A DNA stretch of 64,000 nt. Source: Acheta domesticus. Lineage: Eukaryota > Arthropoda > Insecta > Orthoptera > Gryllidae. Shown here piece by piece: positions 45,019 through 55,100 of the stretch. How positions within the stretch are numbered: position 1 is the stretch's first letter; every line of letters begins with the position of its first letter. The notes beneath the pieces were generated by a model. It did no database searches. It was given only the letters and a program-made list of their open reading frames with translations, and was not told where the DNA came from. Made by a program: the position numbers and the translations under genes. The stretch lies in contig JAHLJT010000631.1 of the NCBI GenBank assembly GCA_031308135.1, forward strand, positions 147,628,580-147,692,579, in the 5' to 3' direction.

Positions 45019-45070
45019 TTACTCCAAATAATTTACCCGCTGATCGGCATTTGAAAAATAACTACTGCGA

Positions 45071-45102
45071 GAAAGTATGTGCCTTTCTATAGCACCACTA
45101 GT
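45071..45102 (-). repeat. Family A-like CTAG end (reverse)
   Basis: GAGAAAGTATGTGCCTTTCTATAGCACCACTAG: inverted form of the CTAG/hairpin end, with GTGC and GCAC able to pair. Confidence 0.65.
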
Positions 45103-45846
45103 TCATTTATATATTTACCTTCCCTTATTACACACGTGCAGAAAAATTAAAGAAGAAATTTGGAGCGGTTTTTGAAAAAAATTTTTTTTGCAAATTTGAA
45201 TCACAATTTACGCAAAACTACTCGTTTTTCCAAAAAATGGTACATGACCTTATTTGAAGTGCTAATTTTGTACAACCGACTTTGTCTGAGGTAAAAATTG
45301 ATATCTTCAATTTTGCAGTTTTTAAACAGTTTTTTGCAATTTTCGAAAAATTGGGCCCCTCAACGAAAATGATACCTACGTCATTCCCTTCATCGTTCTT
45401 CGCACTATTCAAAAACAAAATATAATGAAAAAATTTGGAGCCATTTTCTTTTAACTTTGAAATCTCAATGTGGGCATCATGTAAAGTACCCTCAAATACA
45501 AAAATATCGGTTTCAAATTCCAGAGGCCTTGAGACGAGTAAAAACGATCGGGGAAGATCAATTTTGAAGAAAATCGGCCCAACGGTTTAGGCGCTAGCGT
45601 TGACCACAGACGGACAGACGGACGTTTTACCGTCAATCGATTTTGCTGTATCAAGAAGCAACAATCATGGATTTTGACTACACCACGAGATAGAGTTTTT
45701 TTTCTAAATTTAGCAACAGGTTTTATCCACTTTTTCGTTACCAGACCCCTGCTATAAGAGGTTTTCTGGCGAAATTTCCCCGTTTTCCGGCGCACGATTA
45801 CATAACTTTCTCTTCTTACGAAGTATTCGTAAGGCGAGAAAGTAAA
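45103..45846 (+). repeat. Family A copy (forward), TTACGAA-type end
   Basis: Shared interior blocks, the box GGTTTAGGCGCTAGCGTTGA at 45585, a short ACGGACAG core, and the terminal CTTACGAAGTATTCGTAAGG then CGAGAAAGTA. The end can form a TTACGAA/TTCGTAA hairpin in place of the GTATACGTACGTATAC palindrome seen in other copies. Confidence 0.8.
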
Positions 45847-46462
45847 AACAATGCAATTGATATGTAAAATAATTTTTCAATTAATATTTATTCAAAATCA
45901 TGGAGAATTTTCTTGGAACAATTCCCAACACGGACATTTGACATTACACGGACATGACACAAAAGACATTTGAAGTATTTATTCAATATTCTTTGTCAGT
46001 TAGGTTTTAGCTTTTCGTGATAGTCACTAAAACATTAGCTTTTTACTTTTGAGAAAATTACGTATATGAACCCGCTGACTTGAAAATCTCATCGAATGAT
46101 AACGAAAATATTGGTATAGGTAAAACACAAACACAACCTTCACTCTTCACTGTATCCCTCCACAATTGAGTACACATCACTTACAGACCATGGCAAAACG
46201 TTAATTGAATAGTTTCACTACATGCATAAGAAACAATCTTCATAGGTATCAAGCAACTATAATGGTACTTCTAGTTGTTGCTGGAGAGCAAATCTTGAAA
46301 TAATGATTATGCAAATAAACCTAATCAGACAGCACAAACCACGGTGTATACAGAAAGCGTAAATATAAGATTGTGGAATCTAAGCCTTCTAAGCGTCTCG
46401 TCACAAAAATGACTACAAGTATCAAGGGTGGAAAGGAGAGACCTTGGGCTTCAATATTTTAG

Positions 46463-46870
46463 TTTTTAAGGCCGTAAAACGCTTAGTTTAGAAGTTATTT
46501 GACGAAAACTTTGACAAGTGTTGCGGGTTGCATTTGACTTTAATATTTAGATGCGTCTTTTTAAACAAATCTTTTATATTTCTGTCTTTTCAAAATTTTG
46601 TATGTTTTTTCAGATAACTCTGATGATGATAGCTAAGCTTTCGAAAAAGATCTTTCAGCATTGATACCAGACAACATCAGTGTCTCATACTTTATTGAAA
46701 AAAGTATCTACATTTCCAACTGTTATACTACTAATGTAAATTAATGTCGGGAAATGTCTCATCTTATAGATTATGGTGTGCTGAAACACTTGGTTTAGAA
46801 GTTATTTGACGAAAACTTTGGCAAGTGTTGCGGGTTGCATTTGACGTGAATATTTAGATGCGTTTTTTTA
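46463..46870. repeat. Direct repeats flanking a stem-loop motif (Penelope-like signature?)
   Basis: About 110 bp at 46480-46585 ('TTTAGAAGTTATTTGACGAA', 'GTGTTGCGGGTTGCATTTGA') recurs at 46790-46895. Between them 46620-46655 reads CTGATGATGATAGCTAAGCT then TTCGAAAAAG: a CUGAUGA box, a short stem and GAAA. Hammerhead-like cores and terminal direct repeats are known for Penelope-like elements. No protein is seen. Confidence 0.4.
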
Positions 46871-46899
46871 AACAAATCCTTCATATTTTTAAAGTCAAA

Positions 46900-48160
46900 G
46901 TGCAATTCGTCCCGTCTCTGTGAAATTCTCTTTCTTTAGAGACCTCATTTATAGAGATTGGTCGCGCGTGAAAAATGCAACGGAAAGGTATACTCCTGAA
47001 ATAATACAGAAGGCGATTACATAGAGCTTCAAATTGCTTAAGAATTTTGCTACAAATTACCATGTTTTGAAACAAATGTTACTCAAATTTTGACGCAAAT
47101 TAATGTCAGATTTATGTTCAAATTAAATAGGCCCGAATTTGAGATACATCTGTAGAAATTATGTTTAGTACGAACTTGCTTCGCGTTACTACTTTCTATT
47201 GTTAGTAAAATTATTCTTTTTACAGACACAGTGATGCTACTTGTACTTCAAACAAAATTAAAAGAAAAATTATGAAATACTCCATGGTTTTTAATAACAT
47301 TAAAAATAATAGAGGTAAAATTCTGAAACTGGAGAAAAATGTTTGGAAAAAATATGCATGCTTGTACTCACAATAATTATTTTAAAACAATGCGACAAAC
47401 TGTTTCTGCAAAACAATTTCTTGAACCTCAGAAAAATCTCAAAACTGCAAAATTATTAATAGTATCACGAAAATAATTATTTTCACTTACATAAAAAATA
47501 AAGTTTTTTTGGTTTCGTATCTATTTCATTGGCAATGGTTTATCCTTTTCTGGGTTTCAATATTTCAAATTATATAATTTCAGCAGCAACATTAGACTTG
47601 AGAACTAAGCATTTCGACTAGAGAAACAACACCAGTAGATATATATTTTTAATTGCTCAATGTTTACAGTATTGTCTGCTTAGGTTTTAGCTTTTAGCAA
47701 TTCTTTATTAATACAACTGGAATAAATTACATTTTCATCCTTCATCCAGAAAATCGTTCTTTCCAATTCTTTGTTTGGCCAGGTTTGGCACACGAAGCCT
47801 TAGAAGAAACTATTTTAAACTTAACTTTTCAATTAAGACACTTGTATAAATCCTCTGTTGCACGCAAGCAGACTGAGAGCGTGCCCTTAACTATTTTCCT
47901 CTCCCATTGTCAGTTATCAAAGGATATTGAGTTTTGGCTTCGTGCACCTTGCGTATACTTTGCGACGTATAATAAGGCGTTGATAATTCGTTTCGCGATC
48001 GTTGCTCACCGCACGTGTAATTGCGTCGCAAATCTAAGTAATGCACAGGAAAGTTAAAATGTGAAAAATAACAATAAGCACCAAAGAGAACTGCATGCTA
48101 TCAGGATCTAAAATCTATTTACTATTTATACAAACTATGTTCAGTTGTAATATTTACAAA
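46900..48160. other. AT-rich interior of the hAT element, nothing recognised
   Basis: Contains a 90-codon + strand ORF at 47785-48057 without recognisable domains. Confidence 0.45.
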
Positions 48161-48540
48161 CTAGCTGAACCCGTGCGATTACATCGCACTGAAGGGAAAC
48201 CTGTAGGACGTTAAAAACAGAACGTAGATATCACATAAAAGATATATAAGAACATACACAAAAATTTACATTGAACACTTACAACACAATTGATAAATAG
48301 TCGCACACATGTGTGTCTTAACGGAACGCACAACAGATTTCCGCTTCCCGCCGCTTCGATTCACATGCGACAACCACGTGAGTTCTCCTGTGGCGGATGG
48401 TGTGCGCATAACCGCCATCTTGACAGGCAGCGCGCGGAGGGCACGCTAACTATCCCAGCCGCAAAGTTCAAACAACAAAAGTTTCCTAGCATTTTATTAA
48501 TAACGAAAAGCTTCGTGATTTGCAATATTTAGTGACCTCC
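48161..48540 (-). mobile_element. Non-autonomous Helitron 3' end
   Basis: On the minus strand a perfect 7-bp hairpin GTGCGAT-GTA-ATCGCAC (48173-48189) is followed by GGGTTCAGCTAG ending at 48161 and then T. A hairpin about 12 nt before a CTAG terminus is the textbook Helitron 3' end. The interior is GC-rich near 48300-48470. The 5' end was not located, so the right limit is a guess. Confidence 0.6.
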
Positions 48541-49072
48541 ATTCCTGATTTTTTATCTTTTTTTTTTTTGGTACCTCATTTGTTAAAATCCGTTCACTAT
48601 GAGCCGAGTAGGAGGGACAACAAATTCACGGTTTTAACGAAAATAATATATATGATAATGCAGAGAGATAATGAGAAAGTACTTAAATATGCTAGGTAGT
48701 AAATAAGCAGTAAATAAGCAGAATTAATTAAAAAACGTCCAAATATGCATTATGCATGAATTTCTCAAAACAACTACCAAAACATGCAAATATGCACGGA
48801 AGAGGCATGCATTTTTAAAACTTGTTTTTCATTAAACATATATTTACTAAGTTTGAAATCTGTACGAAGCTTAAATAAAAACATGCATTTACATGGAAAT
48901 CCTGTCCCTAATTATGACAGATTTACATTAGAAGAATTTTTCCATCGTGTTCACTGTGTGGTTTAAAAGTTGTCAAAATAATACCTTGTTTATCACTTGT
49001 CTGGAGGAAAAAAGGATTCATTACTACGTTTGTTCCAGAGCTAGTGCACGAACTTCTGCAAGAGACGGGAAA

Positions 49073-49141
49073 ATGGCGCCGCTAAAGGTGGCTGTCCTGC
49101 TAGTGGCGATGTTGTGTGGTTTGACTTCGGAGGGCGAAGCT
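49073..49141 (+). CDS. Vanin-like gene, exon 1 (signal peptide)
   Basis: 23 codons, MAPLKVAVLLVAMLCGLTSE then GEA: a short basic start, a hydrophobic core and a small-residue end, a clean secretory signal. The start is in good context (GGGAAAATGG). The reading frame is open upstream to an ATG at 48947, but starting at 49073 puts the signal at the N-terminus. The exon ends at GCT|GTAAGT, a strong donor, in phase 0, matching exon 2. Confidence 0.6.
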
Positions 49142-52100
49142 GTAAGTACTTCAGTGCTTTATCGATATCCAGAATCTCTAAGAAATAATTTTACTGACTT
49201 CAATATGCCAGCCATTCCTTACGACCTTACAGCTTTCGTTTACATGTTAACTGAAAGTAATACCTCGTTAATTATTTCACATAGCATTTACGAGTATTCC
49301 TGCTTGTGGTACTTAGTAGGGACGGATTTTAATTAAATGTCACTTTTTTCTCTTCACTTTAGGACAATATCTTTTAGAAAATACATTAATTTTATGTTAT
49401 AACAAAAGGATATAAGCAATTTTTATTTGAACTTTTCTTACATTTTTTCCAATTTCGATTAATAAGTAATTGTTTACACTTTTTTTTAAGGAAATATGTT
49501 CATCAAAAGCAGATCTACTAAAAAGGTCATGTTGAATTTTTTGAAAAGATGAGTATAATGTGTCTAATTTGGCGACAAACATAAGCCACCCGCTTCCAAT
49601 TTACTGCGCTTCGTAAGCATAAAATGAATTATGGTGCTTCGCAGGTGGAAGTTACTAAGTTAGTTACTAAGTCACTAAGTTAGAATATGTATATTATTTC
49701 ATATTTCTTTTTATTATTATTTATTATATTTTTATTACATTTGTTATTACATTTTAAATTGCTTCTTTGTGATAAATGTGAACACGAATTAATGAGCAAT
49801 TATTGTTGCTTGTAATCAGTGGCGTAGCCTGAGTTTTGGCTTAGGGTATGTAATTCGAGAAATAAGAAAATAATTTAAAACTCCTAAATATTCCGCATTC
49901 ACCAATACCATTTCTGTCACTTTGGTCAATGAGAGCACACAAATAATTTGTATATTTGAAATAAAAACTGATCCAGTAAAAGTAATAATGGCCCACGTAC
50001 TTCATGCAGTTTACTGGTTGAAAATTAGAACAAGGTGACTGAAGTTCACGACCTAGCAAAATATAAATGTGTGTCATCATACTTTAATAATAAGAGCACT
50101 ATTAACCCAATGATTTTCAAAATTGTCCAATTCATATTATTTCGAACCCGTTAGAATTGGCATAATTTATAAAATGGAAAGCAATGATCTCTAATAAAAA
50201 TATAATGGGAAAGAGAAAAACAATCGATTTACATACACGTAATGAAAAACAGTTGACAGTTGTCCTTTGCTGCTTACATCAAGGGTTTCATCCAGTATGG
50301 AGGAATATATTTGATCAGAAAGAAAAATTAAGCGAGAAATAAAAAAGCACCCAATTTACACAATTCGACTGTTTTTTACTTTCCCGTATACGTACGTAAA
50401 CACGGAGTGATATACGTAGTATAGAGAAGGTTATGTGATGCTGCGCGTAACTAGTGGTGCTAAAGAATGGCACAGACTTTCCCGTATTAGTTTTCTATTT
50501 CCTTCGCTAGTTATTCGGAATTGCCACAAACTCTTTCTTGCCAGCTACCATCTATCACCGCCAAAAGTACATTTTTTTGTCATTTTCTTATTTTTTCAGT
50601 TTCCTATTGGTAGTACGGAAACTATAATTTTAGAATATTAAAAAACACAAAAACCTACTCATAATTGGCAATTTTCTTTTAAAAATTATGTGCCGTTTAA
50701 GAGAAAATTACGTTTTAGCGCTACTAAAAATGCGAAATGTGAAGCTCATTTTCACAGAAAATTTTTAGTTTTCAAAATACTTTATTTTAAGTTATTTGAA
50801 GCACTTACACTCACAAATATAATAATGTTTACAAATTGCTGGTAATGTAAATGTTAAAGATGTGAGAGATCCTTTAAAAAAATTACATATGAGTATATAT
50901 AATACGGAGTTGCCCCACAGCTGTCGCCGTTTCTCCTCTCTCAGTCTCCATGCCTCTCCGTTTGACCATAAATCATCTTGCATTTCTCTTGCCGTCATAG
51001 CCTCTCGCACTCCCTCCTGCCATGCAAGTCTGGGGTCTTCCTCTTTTCTGTCTTTCTGTCGGCACCCAATGCAGGACTCGTTTTGGCCATCTTGCAACTG
51101 CCATTCGCATAACATGACCGTACCGTCATGTGAATGCCTCGGATATGAATGATGGATGATCCGACAGGGGAAGGTGGGGTTCACTAACCTTGGGAATTAA
51201 ATCATCCCTAAAGAGTGGATCAGTGGTAGGCTGGACTCCTTAAGCTGCGGTGAAAGCAATTAGCCTAAGGGATGGAAACTCCTGAAAGAAAAGCTCCGAT
51301 CCTCCAGGTTTGGGGGTTATGCTGTAGGCCACACGTAAAACATCACACCCCTAAAAATCTCAGTCAAAACATATGAGTAATTTTTGAAAAAACAAAAAAA
51401 TTCCTCAAAATAAACTTTACGCCATATTAAAGTGTGCAATTAGTATGATCCAATCGAAATGTTTGAAGAATTTTTTTTACCCATTTACAATAAAATGGCG
51501 TTTGAACGTTTCTGAAAATGCGGAAATTTGAGCTAGTTTTCCCAGAAAACGTTGTGTTTTTAAGAAACTTTACTTGACATTATTTAAAGCACACGTACTC
51601 ATAAATATAATAATGTGAACAATTCGCCGCTAGTGTAAATATTAACGACGTGAGAGACAAGTAAAAAAAAACATTTTTTCAATTTTTCAAAAAACAAAAG
51701 AATAGAGCAATACGGCGTTTATGTCATCTCATAGGGTACATTTAGCTTTATCCCTACCAAACGTTTAAAGAAAAAATTTGGATCCGTTTCTGAGAAAATT
51801 CTGAAAATCGGAGGGGTGTTTCATATAAACTACCCCAAAATATTAAGAATCTTTTTCAAAATCTCAAAGCTTAGACTACAACCAGATCGACCGGTGAATA
51901 TCCAGTTTCATCCCGTCCAGTTTCCTCCCGTTCGGTTTCATCCCGACCAGATTCGTCCCGTCCAGATTCGTCCCGTCCACTGTCGTCCCGTCCACTTTCG
52001 CTCCGTCCACTTTCGCCCCGTCCAGTTTTGTCCCGTCTTATTTCTTCCCTTCCAATTTCTTCCCGACCATTTTATTCCGGTTCGGTTCCTTCCCGTCCAG

Positions 52101-55100
52101 TTTCTTCTCGTCCGCTTTCTTCCTGTCCGCTTTCGTCCCATCTGGTTTCGACCCGTCTGATTTCGTCCAGTTCGGCTCCGTCCCGTCCCATTTTGTCCCG
52201 TCCCGTTTCGTCCTGTCAAGTATCGCCCCGTTCGGTTTCCTCCCGTCCGGTTTGGTCCCGTCCGGTTTGGTTTCGTCCGGTTTCCTCCCGTCCGGTTTGG
52301 TCCCGTCCAGTTTCATTTCTTCCGGTTTCGTCGCAACCAGTTCGGTTTCGATCGGGCCGTTCGGCTTCGTCCCGTCCAGATTCGTACCGTCCAATTTCAT
52401 CCCGTTCCGTCCCGTCCAGTTTCGTCCCGTCCCGTCCAGTTACGTCCCGTCCAGTTTCGTCCCATCTAGTTTCGTCCCGAAATGTTTCGCCCTGTTCGAT
52501 TTTGTTCCGTCAAATTTCGTTCCGTCAAGTTTTTTCCCGTAAAGTTTCGTCCTGTCAAGTTTCGTCCCATCAAGTTTTTTCAAGTCAAGTTTTGTCCCGT
52601 ACAGTTTCGTCCCGTACAGTTTCCTCCCGTCAAATTTCGTCCTTTCCAGTTTCGTGCTGTCCAGTTTCGTCCCGTCACGTTTCCTCCCATCCAGTTTTGT
52701 CCCGTCAAGTTTCATCCCGTCGAGTTTCATGCCGTCGAGTTTCGTCCCATCGTTTCGTCCCGTCAAGTTTCGACCTGTCAAGTTTCGTCCTGTCAAGTTT
52801 CGTCCCGCCAAGTTTCGTCCCGCCAAGTTTCGTCCCGCCAAGTTTCGTCTCGCCAAGTTTCGTCCCGCCAAGTTTCGTCCCGTCAAGTTTCGTCGTGTCA
52901 AGTTTCGTCCCGTCCAATTTTATTCCGTCCCGTTTCGTCCCGTCCAATTTCATCCCGTCTCGTTTCTTCCCGTTTCATGCCGTTCAGATTCGTCCCATCC
53001 AGTTTCGTCCCGTAATGTCTCGTCCAATCAAGTTTCGTCCCGTCAGGTTTCGTCTCGTCCAGTTTCGACCGGTCGAGTTTCGTCTCGTACAGTTTTCCCC
53101 GTCCAATTTCGTCCCGTCCATTTTCGTCCTCTCCAGTTTCGTCCCGTCCAGTTTCGTCTCGTCTAGTTTCATCCCGTCTAGTTTTGTCTCTTCCAGTTTC
53201 GTTTTGTCCAGTTTCGTCCCGTCCAGTTTCGCCCCTCTAGTTTTATGCCGTGCAGTTTTGTCCCGTCCAGTTTCTTCCCGTCCAATTTCTTCCCGTTCAA
53301 TTTCTTCACGTCCAGTTTCATCCCGTCCAGTTACGTCCCCTATGGTTTTGTCCCGTCCGATTTCGTTTCGTCCGGTTTCGTCCCGTCCAGTTTCGTCCGG
53401 CCATGTTTCGTCCCGTCCAGTTTCGTCCCGTCATGTTTCGTCCCATCATGATTCGTCCCGTCCAGCTTCGTCCCGTCCAGTTTTGTCCCGTCTAGTTTCG
53501 TCCCGTCAAGTTTCGTTCCGTCATGTTTCGTCTCGAGAAGTTTCTTCCCATCAAGTTTCGTCCCCCTGGTGATATTTGCATGTTTCTGCAGTACCCATTT
53601 CCATTTTAAAATATTCAAGGAATGCTCCCCTTCAAGGAATGCCTTATCAGCTGGCAGGAACCGCTGTTTCAGGACTTCTTACATTGTGATAATGAATTTT
53701 CTTTATTGTTATAACCTCAAACAATCCTATCTGAAAATAAAAACTAGTGGTGCTACAGAATGGCACAGACTTTCCCGTATTCGTTTTCTATTTTCTTGGG
53801 GCTTCGCAAGCTATTCGGAATTGCCACATACTCTTTCTTGCCAGCTACGATCTATCACCGCCAAAAGTACATTTTTTTGTTATTTTCTTAATTTTTCGGT
53901 TTCCTATTGGTAGAACGAAAATATTAATTTTAGAATATTAAAGAACACAAAAACCTAGCCGTAAATGGTAATTTTCTTTTAAAAATCATGTGCCGTTTAA
54001 GAGAAAATGGCGTTTTAGCACTACTAAAAATGCGAAATTTGAAGCTCATTTTCACAGAAAATGTTTGAGTTTTCAAAATACGTTATTTCAAGTTATTTGA
54101 AGAACATACAGTCACAAATATAATAATCTTTACAAATTGTGGATAATGTGCATATTAAAGATGTGAGAGATCTTTCAAAAAATTTACATTTATATAATTT
54201 TTGAAAAAACAAAAAAATTACTCAAAATAAACTTAACGTCATATTAAAGAGTGTAATTATCACTATCTGTTACAAAAGTTTCAAGAAAAAATTTGCAGCC
54301 ATATATGAGAAAATGACGTTTGAGCATTTCTGAAAATGCCAAAATTTGAGCTACTTTTCACAGAAAACCGTAGTGTTTTCGAAAAACTTTACTTAACATT
54401 ATTTAAAGCATATATACTCGTAAATATAATAATGTGAAAAAATCGCCAATAATGTAAATATTAACGACATGAAAGACAAGTAAAAAAAATTACATTTTTG
54501 TAATTTTTGAAAAATCAACCGATAGACCAATATGGCTTTTATGTCATCTGATAGAGTAAATTTACCACTATCCCTACCAAAAGTTTAAAGAAAAAATTTG
54601 GAGCCGTGTTTTAGAAAATCATGTTTTTGTAATTTTTTAATGTTGCACATATTGCACGCAATATTGCACGAAAACTACTAAAATTTTGAGAAACATTTAC
54701 ATGACCTTTATGAAAGAACTCTATATGCAGAACAAATTTTATTTGAAGAAAAAATCTCTATCTTCAATTTTGTAGTTGGAGAAAGACGCCGAAAAAAATT
54801 CAAACTTTCAAAATTTTCGAAAATTCAGAGTTATCCGTGAAAATCGGACCTATGCCATGTTAATAAGTGTATTTTACTCTAATCATACAAGAAATTTAAA
54901 GAAAAAATTTGGAGCCGTTTTTGAGAAAATTTTGAAAATCCCCGGGGAACTTTATATAAAGTACCCCCAAATTTTGAAGAATCTTTTTCAAAACCTCAAA
55001 TCTTTGACTAGAATCAGATCGACTACGGAATATCCATTTTGGAAGAAATCGTACGTATGGTTTAGGCGCTAGCAGCGTTCACAGACGGACAGATGGACGG

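Larger units (their letters stand above)
41975..48910 (-). mobile_element. hAT-type element, 6.9 kb, with nested insertions
   Basis: The left end TAGAGACAGGATTGCC (41975) and the complement of the right end TAGGGACAGGATTTCC (48910) match at 14 of 16. Flanks ATCATGAC (41967-41974) and ATTATGAC (48911-48918) match at 7 of 8, the 8-bp duplication of hAT elements. Both ends carry clusters of ATATGCA/CATGCA words (42000-42080 and 48740-48890), typical subterminal repeats. A decayed hAT-type transposase lies near the left end in minus orientation. Much of the interior is later insertions. Confidence 0.65.

Noticed and set aside
52028..53572. 514-codon + strand ORF and several 100+ codon ORFs on both strands
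   Set aside because: All are translations of the 15-bp minisatellite, open in many frames because the period is a multiple of three. No start context or domain.
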